Origin: JAKAIY01 sp963809385
GTDB lineage: Bacteria; Chloroflexota; Ktedonobacteria; Ktedonobacterales; JADMIN01
Direction of reading: 5' to 3'
NCBI GenBank assembly: GCA_963809385.1
Contig: CAWEJL010000017.1
Coordinates: 124,001 to 188,000 of the forward strand
Length of the DNA: 64,000 nt
The position numbers were made by a program, and so were the translations under genes. Positions 18,790-28,095 of this stretch are shown here, in pieces (positions within the stretch are counted from its first letter, which is position 1; every line of letters begins with the position of its first letter). The notes under the pieces are model-generated. The model was not told the origin of the DNA, searched no databases, and saw nothing but the letters and a program-made list of their open reading frames with translations.

Positions 18790-21700
18790 ATGGAACCGGG
18801 AGACCATCTCGCACAGGTAGTTCTATCCATCCGGTTTCTGAGCGGCCCGCTGAAAGGACAGACGTTTCTCGTTGAGAAACCCATCCTAACAATCGGGCGC
18901 GACCTGGCGAATGATATTGTGATCAAAGCGGACCGCCAGGTTTCGCGTCAGCACGCCCGCCTCGTCTGGACCGGCGAGGAATGGCGGATCGAGAATCTGT
19001 CGCACGGCAATACCATCCGGGTCAATGATGAGGAAATCCAGCGCGAGACGCTGGAGAGCGGCGCGGTTGTCAGCCTCGGCGAGTTCACCTCATTCATCGT
19101 ACTCCCTGTTGAGAGCGCAGATGGGCACGCGATAGAGGCAGCGCCACAACCAGCGACGGCAGGCAAAACGTCTCCGGCGGATCGCAAACAGGCGTCTCAC
19201 GTCACCGCGCCCCCCACACGGATCGCTCCAGAAGCCACAACGAGTGAGCGGGTAAGCCGCGTTGACGCCACACAGCTCGCGTCACTGGACGAGGTTGGGC
19301 TGCCATCGCTGGAGGTGACCAGCAACACCAAAGATGGCAAGCAAACATATCCGCTCACTGGCGCTGTCACGTCTATCGGACGGGACGCCGCGAACGATAT
19401 TGTTATCAACGACCGCATTGTCTCCTCTCACCATCTCCAGATCGTGCGCGAGGGGGACACCTTCACGCTCATCCACCCACATCCAGACCGACCCAAGACA
19501 CTCAACGGGCTGCTCTATCAAGGACGCAAGATACGAGGGGATGAACACTTCACGAAAACGCTGGCCAGGGGCGATCTGTTCCGCATTGGCGATGAGGATG
19601 GAACGCTGGTCACGCTGACCTTCCACGACGGAACGGATTCCGCGCAGTCGGCGCCAACCGCGATCGAGCCGATCAAGCTCGGCGCCGAAGAGCTGACCAT
19701 TGGCCGCAAGCAGGACAACACCATCGTCCTCGCGCATCCCCAGGTCTCCGCGCATCATGCCAAACTGACGCGCGAGGGGGCAGCGTACCGTATCGCTGAC
19801 CTCAACAGCACAAACCACGTCTATGTCAATGGCGAGATCATTACCAGCCACACGCTGAAAACGGGCGATGAGATTCGCATCGGCCCGTACCGACTGGTCT
19901 ATGAAGGCAACCAGCTCAAACCATACGATGAGAGCAGTTTCATCCGGATTGACGCGATGGGCCTGGAAAAGAAGGGCTCCAATGGCGTCACGCTGCTTGA
20001 CGACATCACGCTTTCGATCCCGCCGCGCAGCTTCGTAGCGCTCGTCGGCGGCTCCGGCGCGGGCAAATCCACGCTGCTCGACGCGCTCAACGGCCTACGA
20101 CCGGCGCAGAATGGCAGCGTACTCTTCAACGGGCAAGACTATTACAAGAACATGGCCTCCTACTCGACACAGATTGGCTATGTGCCGCAAGATGACATCG
20201 TACACCGTGACCTGACGGTGGAACGCGCGCTGTACTACGCCGCGAAGATCCGTCTGCCCAGCGACTTTACCGAGGAACAGATCGAGCAGCGCATCAACGA
20301 AGTGCTCGAAGAGGTGGAGCTGACGCACCGGCGCTCACTGATGGTTAGGGATCTCTCCGGCGGGCAGCGCAAGCGCGTCTCCATCGCGTTGGAGCTACTG
20401 GCCAATCCGAGTGTCTTCTTCCTGGACGAGCCCACATCGGGGCTGGATCCAGGCCTGGACCGCAAGATGATGTTCCTGCTGCGTAAGCTAGCCGACCGGG
20501 GCCACACGATCCTCCTCGTCACGCACGCGACGAACAACATCAACTCGTGCGACTACGTCTGCTTCCTCAGCGCGGGTGGACGTCTCGCGTACTTCGGACC
20601 GCCAGAGCAAGCGAAAACCTATTTCGGCAAAACCGACTTCGCCGAAATCTATACCAGCCTGGAGCCAACGGAAGAGGCGCCTGCCGTCCCTGCGGAAGCG
20701 CAGTCACGCTTCCGCGCCTCGCCTGAATACACGCGATACATCGCCGCGCCGCTGCGTGAGGCGCAGAACGCCGCGACAAAGCGAGACACAGCTACGGTAC
20801 CAGCGCAGCGGCGCGCGACAGCCAAACATGGCCATGGCTGGTCGCAGTTCTGGCTGCTCTCCATGCGCTATGTGGAGCTGCTGAAGAACGATTCGGTCAA
20901 TTTGATGATCCTGCTCTTGCAGGCGCCGATCATTGCCCTGATGCTGGTGCTGATGCTGCGCTTCGAGATTGGGGCAGGCATCTTCAACGCCACCTCGCTG
21001 ACCCAGTGCCGGACTCAGATCGTTACCACTACCGGCCAGCTGGCGCTGCCGGAGGCGCAACATGCGATTCTGACGGACTGCAAGAACGCGCTGAGCTTCC
21101 TGAAAGAGACGCCCTCTGGCCAGGCGTATGCGCGGGCGCGCGGCGGTACGAACCAGGCGTTGCAGGACTTCATCACGCCAGGGCCGGGCGCGGACGCGCA
21201 GAAAGCGCTGTTCATCATGGCGTTCGCGACGATCCTGTTCGGCTGTATCAACGGCGCGCGCGAATTCGTCAAGGAGGCTCCAATCTACCGGCGCGAGCGC
21301 GCGGTCAATCTCGGCATTTTGCCCTATATGTTCTCCAAGATAGCCGTACTAGGCTTGCTTTGTCTGTTCCAAAGCGCCGTGTTCGTTCTCGTGGTGCAGC
21401 TTGGCGAGCCGCTCCAACAAGGGATATTCACCTCTCCAACATTGGAGGCGTATATCACGCTCACGCTGACGTCCTTCGCGGGGCTGATGATCGGGCTGGC
21501 GATCTCAGCGGTCGCGCCGAATACGGACCGCGCTATCAGCTTTGTCCCCATCATCCTGCTGCCACAGGTCATCTTTTCCGGCGCGATCATACCGCTCAAG
21601 GACTGGTTGACGCAGCTTGTGGCGGCGATCTTTCCCTCGCGCTGGGCGATGGCCGCGCTGGGGTCTACCGTAGGCCTGCACGCGGAGACCGTCGGCGGAG

Positions 21701-21870
21701 ACCGTCTGTTCGGCTCCGACTATACGTACCACGGCACACTCTTCTCGATCTATTCGCAAGCCGACGCGCTGCGCCGCCTCACCGTCTCGTGGATTGCGCT
21801 GGCTGCCATCACCGTCATCCTGATGATCGTGATCGGCATCTTCCTGAAGCGAAAAGACGCCCAGGGGTGA
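18790..21870 (+). CDS. ABC exporter with three N-terminal FHA domains (ABCG-like half transporter)
   Basis: The 1026-residue protein starts at ATG 18790 (GGAGG eight bases upstream). Three FHA phosphothreonine-binding domains lie at about 10-95, 165-250 and 285-365, each with the core IGR...NDI(V), S..H..L and N.(N/T). An ABC ATPase follows: Walker A GGSGAGKST, signature LSGGQRKRVS, Walker B FFLDEPTSGLD. A C-terminal ABC2-type membrane domain has about six helices. Rv1747 of M. tuberculosis has the same layout with two FHA domains and is controlled by an adjacent kinase. Here the divergent kinase is the likely partner; the exported molecule may be the lipid made by the flanking polyketide genes (inference). 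Confidence 0.93.
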   Translation: MEPGDHLAQVVLSIRFLSGPLKGQTFLVEKPILTIGRDLANDIVIKADRQVSRQHARLVWTGEEWRIENLSHGNTIRVNDEEIQRETLESGAVVSLGEFTSFIVLPVESADGHAIEAAPQPATAGKTSPADRKQASHVTAPPTRIAPEATTSERVSRVDATQLASLDEVGLPSLEVTSNTKDGKQTYPLTGAVTSIGRDAANDIVINDRIVSSHHLQIVREGDTFTLIHPHPDRPKTLNGLLYQGRKIRGDEHFTKTLARGDLFRIGDEDGTLVTLTFHDGTDSAQSAPTAIEPIKLGAEELTIGRKQDNTIVLAHPQVSAHHAKLTREGAAYRIADLNSTNHVYVNGEIITSHTLKTGDEIRIGPYRLVYEGNQLKPYDESSFIRIDAMGLEKKGSNGVTLLDDITLSIPPRSFVALVGGSGAGKSTLLDALNGLRPAQNGSVLFNGQDYYKNMASYSTQIGYVPQDDIVHRDLTVERALYYAAKIRLPSDFTEEQIEQRINEVLEEVELTHRRSLMVRDLSGGQRKRVSIALELLANPSVFFLDEPTSGLDPGLDRKMMFLLRKLADRGHTILLVTHATNNINSCDYVCFLSAGGRLAYFGPPEQAKTYFGKTDFAEIYTSLEPTEEAPAVPAEAQSRFRASPEYTRYIAAPLREAQNAATKRDTATVPAQRRATAKHGHGWSQFWLLSMRYVELLKNDSVNLMILLLQAPIIALMLVLMLRFEIGAGIFNATSLTQCRTQIVTTTGQLALPEAQHAILTDCKNALSFLKETPSGQAYARARGGTNQALQDFITPGPGADAQKALFIMAFATILFGCINGAREFVKEAPIYRRERAVNLGILPYMFSKIAVLGLLCLFQSAVFVLVVQLGEPLQQGIFTSPTLEAYITLTLTSFAGLMIGLAISAVAPNTDRAISFVPIILLPQVIFSGAIIPLKDWLTQLVAAIFPSRWAMAALGSTVGLHAETVGGDRLFGSDYTYHGTLFSIYSQADALRRLTVSWIALAAITVILMIVIGIFLKRKDAQG

Positions 21871-21921
21871 CCGGCGAGACGCGATAAGCCACTGTGAAAC
21901 CCGAACGAAAGCGAGCGTACA

Positions 21922-22659
21922 ATGTCCTCCTGGCGGTCACGCGACGCCGATATCACGGAATTGCTGGACGCCGAAACGATCGAGCGCGCTGACCTGGAGC
22001 GAAATTTGCGCGATATTCGCCGGATCAACGCGCTGCTCGGCTGGACAGCGTTTACCTCGCGCTCCATCGTCAACTGGACGCGCCGCGAGCCACGACGCGC
22101 GTGGACGTTGCTCGATGTGGCCTCCGGCTCAGCCGACATTCCAATCGCCATCGCCCGCGCGGCGGCGCGGGCCGGAGTCACGCTGGAGGTCACGGCGACC
22201 GACCGCAGCCCGCAGATCACGGCCATCGCGCGCGAGCGCGGCGCGGGCATCCCAACGATGCGGGTGGAAACACAGGACGCGCTGGCGTTACCGTATGCAA
22301 CAGGGAGCTTTGATATCGCGCTCTGCACCCTGGCGCTGCATCACTTCGAGCCGGACACCGCGCGGGCGCTGCTCGCCTCGATGGCGCGCGTTGGGCGGCG
22401 AGTGTTCGTCTACGATGTCGTCCGCTCGCCGCTAGCCTACGCGGGGGTCGTGGCGCTGACGCGCATCGCGGGCATGCATGCGATGACGCGCCACGACGGG
22501 CCGGCATCGGTGCGCCGCGCCTATTCGCTGGAAGAAGCGCGCGCGCTGGCGACAGACGCGGGCCTACGGAACGTCCAGGCGCAGGTACGTTTCCCGTATC
22601 GCCTGTCACTCACCGCGGACGGCGCGGCAGCCGCTGAAGGAGGGCCGGATGCGCTATGA
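21922..22659 (+). CDS. class I SAM-dependent methyltransferase (UbiE-like)
   Basis: The 245-residue protein has the SAM-binding Rossmann motif LLDVASGSADIPIAIA, the acidic strand VTATDRSP, DALALPYATGSFDIALCTLALHH (split over motifs II and III) and a C-terminal substrate domain (RRAYSLEEARALATDAGL). It heads a four-gene plus-strand operon and overlaps the next gene by 11 bases. By position it corresponds to the methyltransferase in type III PKS phenolic-lipid operons such as srsB of Streptomyces griseus. The methyl acceptor is unknown; a phenol or quinol ring is inferred from the neighbours. Confidence 0.87.
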   Translation: MSSWRSRDADITELLDAETIERADLERNLRDIRRINALLGWTAFTSRSIVNWTRREPRRAWTLLDVASGSADIPIAIARAAARAGVTLEVTATDRSPQITAIARERGAGIPTMRVETQDALALPYATGSFDIALCTLALHHFEPDTARALLASMARVGRRVFVYDVVRSPLAYAGVVALTRIAGMHAMTRHDGPASVRRAYSLEEARALATDAGLRNVQAQVRFPYRLSLTADGAAAAEGGPDAL

Positions 22660-23866
22660 TGTCGCCATCGTTGGCGCCGGGCCAGCAGGCGCGGCCAGCG
22701 CGATTCACCTGGCGCGCGGCGGGCAGCGCGTGGTGGTGGTAGACCGCGCCGTCTTCCCGCGCGACAAACCCTGCGCGGAGTATCTGAGCCCCGCCGCCGA
22801 GCCGCTGCTTCACACGCTGGGAATAGACACGCCGCTGGAAGCTGCACACCCACACCGGCTACGCGGCTTTCGCATCTTCGCGCCCAACGGAAACGTGATC
22901 CAGGGCGACTTCGCCGCGACGCGCGATGCCGATGGCCAGAGCCTCTACGAGACAGGACTGGTAATCCGCCGCCTGCTGCTCGACGCGGCGATTGTGGAGG
23001 GCGCGCGGCGGGCGGGGGCCGAAGTGCGCGAAGGATGGCGACTGGGACAGGTCGAGCGGATCGACGGCGGCTACCGTCTTCAGCCAGTCGGCGCGGGCGA
23101 GCCAGTGGAGGCGCGACTGCTGGTGGCGGCTGACGGTCTGCACTCGACGGTCGCCCAGCGGCTCGGGCTCCATACTCCAGGGCGCATGCGTAAGATCGGC
23201 CTGGTCGCGCACATACGCGGAATGACCGGCCTGGAGGAATACGGCGAGATGCACGTCGCAGGACGCCGCTATGTCGGTATCGCGCCGATGGAGCCAGGCG
23301 ACCATGACGCGCTATGCAATGTAGCGATGGTCGTGGATGAGGAGCGCGACGGGCGGCGGCTGGCGGGCAAGCCGGAGGCGTTCCTGCTCGCCGCGTTGCG
23401 CACGTTCCCACGCCTGCGCGACCGCCTCGATCATCTCAGCGTCGAGCGGCGCACACTTACCATCAGCCGCCTCTCCGTCCATGCCCGCCAGCTCTCGGAC
23501 GCGCATCTCCTCCTGGTCGGTGACGCAACGGGATACTACGACCCATTCACCGGCGAAGGCATCTACCGCGCGCTGCATGGAGCCGAGATGGTGGCGAGCA
23601 TCGCGCTGCCCGCGCTGGCGCGTGACGATCTCTCCGCCAGGGGCTTGAGCGCCTACGACCGCCTCTACCGCGAGGCATTCCGGGGCAAACGCCTGGTCGA
23701 ACAGATCATCCAGCTAGCAGTGCAAACCCCACCGCTGATGAACCACATCGCTGGCGTGCTGCGAAGCCGGAAGGCGATGGCGGATACGATGATCGCCGTA
23801 ACGGGTGATTTTCTTCCAGCCAGCGCCGTCTTGCGGCCTGGCTATCTACTGCGGCTAGTCATATAA
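22649..23866 (+). CDS. FAD-dependent oxidoreductase, geranylgeranyl reductase/aromatic hydroxylase family
   Basis: The 405-residue flavoprotein starts with the dinucleotide-binding motif YDVAIVGAGPAGAASAI, has FPRDKPCAEYLSP, the mid-domain LLVAADGLHSTVAQRLG and the second FAD motif LLVGDATGYYDPFTGEGI. The family includes geranylgeranyl reductases, which saturate prenyl chains, and aromatic-ring hydroxylases such as those in alkylresorcinol operons. With a polyketide synthase and UbiA nearby, either ring hydroxylation or prenyl reduction is plausible. Its ATG lies inside the upstream methyltransferase gene, indicating translational coupling. Soluble or membrane-associated; no transmembrane helix is seen. 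Confidence 0.88.
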   Translation: MRYDVAIVGAGPAGAASAIHLARGGQRVVVVDRAVFPRDKPCAEYLSPAAEPLLHTLGIDTPLEAAHPHRLRGFRIFAPNGNVIQGDFAATRDADGQSLYETGLVIRRLLLDAAIVEGARRAGAEVREGWRLGQVERIDGGYRLQPVGAGEPVEARLLVAADGLHSTVAQRLGLHTPGRMRKIGLVAHIRGMTGLEEYGEMHVAGRRYVGIAPMEPGDHDALCNVAMVVDEERDGRRLAGKPEAFLLAALRTFPRLRDRLDHLSVERRTLTISRLSVHARQLSDAHLLLVGDATGYYDPFTGEGIYRALHGAEMVASIALPALARDDLSARGLSAYDRLYREAFRGKRLVEQIIQLAVQTPPLMNHIAGVLRSRKAMADTMIAVTGDFLPASAVLRPGYLLRLVI

Positions 23867-23900
23867 GTCACGCGCTCACGTTCCAGAGAGAGGACCATGC

Positions 23901-24959
23901 GTGCGGGTAGGCATCATCGCGCAGACTATCCTTGAGCGTTTCGCGCTGGCGACGGGAAGAATCCCAGAGCCCATCGTCGAGGCGTTCCCGCCGCTCGTGC
24001 TGGCGCGGAGCATCATGGCGGCGACAAAGCTGGGAATCTTCGATGCGCTGGCTAACCAGGCGCTCACGGGGGATAGCATAGCGAAGGCGTGCGGGACTGA
24101 CCAGCGCGCGACCGTCGCGCTGCTCGGCGTGCTGGCGAGCGCCGGATACCTCGACGAGCGCGGGGAGATGTATACACTAGGCGCGAAAGCCCGGCGCTGG
24201 CTGCGGCGTGGCGATCCAGCGGATCTCAGCGCCTATATCCGCTTCAATTACCTCCAATGGGACTGGCTCCGCGACCTGGAGCGCTTCATCCAAACGGGAA
24301 CCCCGATCGCCTTCCACGAGCGGCTGTCGGGCGCGGAGTGGGAGGACTACGAGGGAGGCATGGCGGCCATAGCGCGGCTGACGCTACCCGAGGTGGTCTG
24401 GCGCACGCCCGTCCCGCCGGGTGCGATGGCGCTGCTGGATATCGGCGGCGGGCACGGACTAGCCGCCGCGCGGTTTTGCCAGCGCCACCCGAAGCTCCGC
24501 GCGACCGTGCTCGACCTGCCCCAGGCGCTAGCGGGAGCGGCGCCGCTCCCAGCGGATGTGGCGGAGCGCGTGGAGCGAAGCGCGGGCGACGCGCTGGCCG
24601 CTGACCTGGGCCACGAAACCTATGATGTGATCTATCTAGCCAACCTATTGCACCACTTCGACGCCAGCCAAATCGCGTCGCTGGCGGAGCGGATCGCGAG
24701 CGCGCTGCGTCCGGGCGGTATTTGGGTGATTCAGGATGGGGTACGTGAACGGCGGCGGCGAAGTGATCGCATGTCCGCCGCCATAGGGGACCTCTACTTC
24801 GCCCTAACCAGCGCTTCGGGCTTCTGGTCATTCGCTGAGATGGCCGGATGGCAGGAGCAAGCAGGGCTGCGTCCCATGCGACCCATTCGCCTGCTCACCG
24901 CGCCCGGCCAGGGCTTACAGATCGCGACGAAACCACGCGAGGCGGGAAATCACCGATGA
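23901..24959 (+). CDS. O-methyltransferase with dimerisation domain (Methyltransf_2 family)
   Basis: The 352-residue protein has an N-terminal winged-helix dimerisation domain (LARSIMAATKLGIFDAL, then VALLGVLASAGYL) and a C-terminal SAM domain (MALLDIGGGHGLAAARF; YLANLLHHFDA). These enzymes methylate phenolic hydroxyls, carbonyl enols or amines of small molecules. It begins with GTG 23901 after GAGAGG. It overlaps the UbiA gene through an ATGA junction and is the second methyltransferase in the cluster. Substrate inferred to be the polyketide-derived phenol. Confidence 0.87.
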   Translation: MRVGIIAQTILERFALATGRIPEPIVEAFPPLVLARSIMAATKLGIFDALANQALTGDSIAKACGTDQRATVALLGVLASAGYLDERGEMYTLGAKARRWLRRGDPADLSAYIRFNYLQWDWLRDLERFIQTGTPIAFHERLSGAEWEDYEGGMAAIARLTLPEVVWRTPVPPGAMALLDIGGGHGLAAARFCQRHPKLRATVLDLPQALAGAAPLPADVAERVERSAGDALAADLGHETYDVIYLANLLHHFDASQIASLAERIASALRPGGIWVIQDGVRERRRRSDRMSAAIGDLYFALTSASGFWSFAEMAGWQEQAGLRPMRPIRLLTAPGQGLQIATKPREAGNHR

Positions 24960-25843
24960 GCGAAGACGCAAGAGCCACTGGGAGCGACGGAGCCATGTGG
25001 CTAAAAGGCCTCTGGGCGCTCACCCATCCTGGACCAAGCCTCGTCACGGCGCTGGCCTACGCGGCCTTCGCGCTGCTGGCGGCGCACGGACGGCCCGAAC
25101 CCGCCAAGCTCGCTATCACTGTGATCGGCATGATCGCCCTACAGTTCGCCATTAGCGCGTTCAACGATTACCGCGACCGGGAGGCCGACGCGCTCAGCCA
25201 CAAATTCAAGCCAGTGGCGCTGGGGGTGCTGTCGCCGCGCGCCGCACTGGCGGCGACAGCACTCTTCACCGCCATCATGATAGCCTGCTACGCGCCATAC
25301 GGGCTGGAGCCGCTACTCATCGCGGGCGCCTTCCTCGTCCTGGGATTCGCCTATGACCTGGGGCTGAAGACCACGCCGCTGGGGGCCGTGATGATGGGGT
25401 TGGCGTTCCCGCTCCTGCCACTGCTGGCGTGGGACCTCTTCGCGACAGTTAAGCCAGCGCTCTACTGGACGTTCCCCATTGGCCTGGCGATTGGCGCCAG
25501 CATCCATATCGCCGACGCGCTGCCCGACGCCGCCGCTGACCAGGCCGCCGGCGCGCGAGGGCTGACGCAGGCGCTGGGCCGCTACGCGCTCGGCGTCGAG
25601 TGGCTGCTGCTGGCGAGCGCGAGCCTGCTAGTGGTCCTCCTGGCGGCGAAGGGAGCCACCCCATCCCGGCCAGCAGTCCTGTTCGTAGCGGCGCCGCTCT
25701 CCCTGGCCCTGCTGCTGACATCCGCCGTCCAGTATCAGCGCCGCGACCGGCCAGAGCGGCAGCGCCTGCGCGTCAACTTCATCTTGACCGTCATCACCGC
25801 GCTGGTGATCGCGGTTGGCTGGGTCGTCTCCGCGATTGTATGA
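24956..25843 (+). CDS. UbiA family prenyltransferase
   Basis: The 295-residue polytopic membrane protein carries both Asp-rich diphosphate-binding motifs: FNDYRDREAD near residue 75, and DALPDAAADQA near residue 190. About eight hydrophobic helices are visible. UbiA enzymes transfer an isoprenyl chain to an aromatic ring or other acceptor in ubiquinone, menaquinone, heme and meroterpenoid pathways. The start ATG overlaps the stop of the O-methyltransferase. As the last gene of the cluster it suggests a prenylated polyketide or quinone product. A role in primary quinone synthesis cannot be excluded. Confidence 0.9.
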   Translation: MSEDARATGSDGAMWLKGLWALTHPGPSLVTALAYAAFALLAAHGRPEPAKLAITVIGMIALQFAISAFNDYRDREADALSHKFKPVALGVLSPRAALAATALFTAIMIACYAPYGLEPLLIAGAFLVLGFAYDLGLKTTPLGAVMMGLAFPLLPLLAWDLFATVKPALYWTFPIGLAIGASIHIADALPDAAADQAAGARGLTQALGRYALGVEWLLLASASLLVVLLAAKGATPSRPAVLFVAAPLSLALLLTSAVQYQRRDRPERQRLRVNFILTVITALVIAVGWVVSAIV

Positions 25844-25854
25844 CGGCATCCCGC

Positions 25855-27160
25855 TCACAGCGCGAAGGACTCGCGCGGCGAGGCGCTTAGATCGCGGGCG
25901 GGATCGAAAGCGGCGAGGCTGATAGCGCCCATGCCCTCCGGCAGCGCGACATGACTGGCGGGCGCTGCGCCAGTCAGCAGCGCTTCGGCCAGCAGCGCGG
26001 TGATGGGGGCGTGCATAACGCCGTGGCCAGAAAAACCCGCCGCGTGGATCAGGTTATCAAGCCGCGTGTCATGACCGATCAGCGGGGTGGAGTCGGGTGT
26101 GACACCATAAAAACCGCACGTGGTGGCGCGCGGGCCAGCGTTTTCCGCCAGCGCGGGCGCGAAGTCTGCCACCTGCGCCAGAAGGTTCCAGGCGGCGTTG
26201 TCGATGCCCACGGCATGATTATAGCCATCGCGGATTGCGTCCTGGTCAGTGTCAGAGAATTCCGGCTCAGCTTCACGAGCGTGCGCGCCGCCAAGCAGGA
26301 GCAGCGGGCCATCTGGGCGCGCGTGCGCCCCACGTCCTGCCCCCATGCCAAAGACGACCATCGGGAGTCGCTCCCACGCCTCGTCGCTCATCACCGGCGG
26401 CATGATGTTGACGTGGTAGAGATAGCGCTTCAGCGGCTGGATGGGCAACTCCATGCCGCCAAGCGCCCGGCTGACGCGCGACGCCCAGGCGTTGGTGGCG
26501 TTCACCACCCAATCCACTGCTAGCCGCTCCTCCTGCCCGCCGCGCGCCAGTCGCAGCGCGGTGACGCGCCCACCGCGCGTCTCGGCGCCCACCACCGTCC
26601 GTCCCCACGCGCACGTCCGCACCCAGCTCGCCCGCCCGGCGAAAACCCTCCTGATAGATGATGTGCGGGTGGAGAAAGCCATCGTCCTGCCCAAAAGTCG
26701 CACCGGCCAACCGGTCCGTCGCAATCCACGGCCAGCGCGCTGCCACCTCGCCCGGCGTCAGCGTCTCGACACGCACCCCAGCCGCGCGCTGCATCGCGGC
26801 GTTGCGCAGCGCCCCATCCCATGCCGCGGCGACCGCCGCGCGGTCCGCTTCGGGCGCCTGGGTGGGGTCTTCGTGGAGGAAGAGGTAGCCATTGGAGCGC
26901 ATCACAGGTTGCCGCTGTCCGGCGGGGGTGTGGAGCAGGTCGTGGAAGTGAGCGTACCACCACTCGGAGTAGCGCATGCCGCGCACGGTCTCCTCAATGG
27001 CCCACTGCGCGCGGATGCCCGCCATTGAGCGGCTGGAGGAACCGTTTCCAATGTGGGCTTTCTCTAACACGACGACCTCGAAGCCGCGCTCCGCCAACCG
27101 TACAGACGCCAGCGCTCCCGTCACCCCGCCACCAATGATCGCTACCCGCTCGCCCGCCAT
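25855..27160 (-). CDS. FAD-dependent amine/amino-acid oxidase (DAO family), frameshifted
   Basis: ATG 27160 follows GAGGAG. The N-terminal frame has the FAD motif VAIIGGGVTGALASVRLAE and SSSRSMAGIRAQWA, resembling sarcosine or glycine oxidases. At about 26600-26610 one extra base (ACGGACGG in place of ACGACGG fits) breaks the frame; the other frame continues with VVGAETRGGRVTALRL, VDWVVNATNAWA and the C-terminal GVTPDSTPLIG and AAGFSGHGVMHAPIT motifs. Repaired length is about 434 residues. The enzyme would oxidise an N-methyl or primary amine with O2 or a carrier. It is convergent with UbiA, 11 bases away. Confidence 0.82.
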
Positions 27161-27280
27161 GCGTGCGCTCCTCACTCACTCCAAATACCCAAATGCCGGG
27201 CCTGATTTGGGGACGCGGCGACCGTGCGCCGGCGATTCATGGTCGCATCTCTCCCTACTCCTCGCAGTATAGCGCACGCG

Positions 27281-27320
27281 AAAACGTCCGCCCGTTCAGG
27301 GATAAACCCTGGAGCGGACG
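27281..27320 (-). terminator. intrinsic terminator of the membrane-protein/redox operon
   Basis: Arms 27285-27290 and 27315-27320 (CGTCCG/CGGACG) enclose an inner stem CAGGG-ATAAA-CCCTG at 27297-27311. On the minus strand the hairpin is followed directly by TTTT (27284-27281). It lies 62 bases after the stop of the last gene of the operon. Confidence 0.65.
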
Positions 27321-27382
27321 GACGCGATCACGACGCGTGATTTAGAGGCGCGGCCGTGCGCGCCAGCAAGCGACGCGAGAGA

Positions 27383-28045
27383 TTACGCGGCGCGGACGGG
27401 GCGGCGCACCGGCGACGTCGGCGCAGGCATCTGCGACTGCGCCTTCCGGTTGACCGAAACGAGCGCGCGGTAGAAGAGGTACGCTGCCACCAGCATGACG
27501 CCGGCCAGCGAGATCCACATCAGCCAGAGCGCTACCGTCACGTTCGTATTGCTGGTCCACGCCTGGGCGATTCCAGCCAGGGCATCCTGCGAGGCGGCCT
27601 CGACGGCGAACACCTGCGGGAAGTAGTAGAGCGTCGCGCCCACGACCAGGAAGACAGTGGCAAGGCGGTAGGCGTTGATGTCATCATCCACACGCCGCGA
27701 GAGCTTGACGGCCAGCGCCAGCAGGAGGAAGAGCGTCGCTACCGAGCCAGTAATCGGCAATGCATCGTTGGCAACGACCGCGGGGAGGAAGAATATCCAG
27801 CTCAGCGCGAAGGTCATCAGCAGCACGGCGTCGCGCATGAGCAGATAGGACATCCACCACACATCAGCGCCGAGTCGCAGACCGCAGCGCCGTAGCGTGC
27901 GGATGACATACGGGCGGCCCAGGTGCAGCATCAGCGCCGTGGTCCACAGAGCGGGCAAGAAGGCGACAATCGAAGCGACCAGCCACTGCGCGCCACCCTG
28001 TGTTAGCGCGTTGGTAATCGCGGTTGCGACATCATCTGGCGTCAT
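27383..28045 (-). CDS. multi-pass membrane protein, paralog of its upstream neighbour
   Basis: The 220-residue protein has about five transmembrane helices and belongs to no family I can name. It is clearly related to the gene just upstream: both share LHLGRPY(V/I) after the first helix, then LRLGAD..W..Y...RD in the second, LPITG before the third, and a fourth helix ending ALYF(V/F)P. The conserved His and Arg within or next to helices could bind heme, quinone or protons (inference). It is 50 bases downstream of its paralog and is the last gene of an operon with the Fe-S flavoprotein, followed by a terminator. The C-terminus is short, basic and Pro-rich. Confidence 0.72.
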   Translation of the reverse strand: MTPDDVATAITNALTQGGAQWLVASIVAFLPALWTTALMLHLGRPYVIRTLRRCGLRLGADVWWMSYLLMRDAVLLMTFALSWIFFLPAVVANDALPITGSVATLFLLLALAVKLSRRVDDDINAYRLATVFLVVGATLYYFPQVFAVEAASQDALAGIAQAWTSNTNVTVALWLMWISLAGVMLVAAYLFYRALVSVNRKAQSQMPAPTSPVRRPVRAA

Positions 28046-28095
28046 CTGAAAACTCCTCAGGAGGTGATGTTAAGATCAGTAAGATGAGTGGCGCT

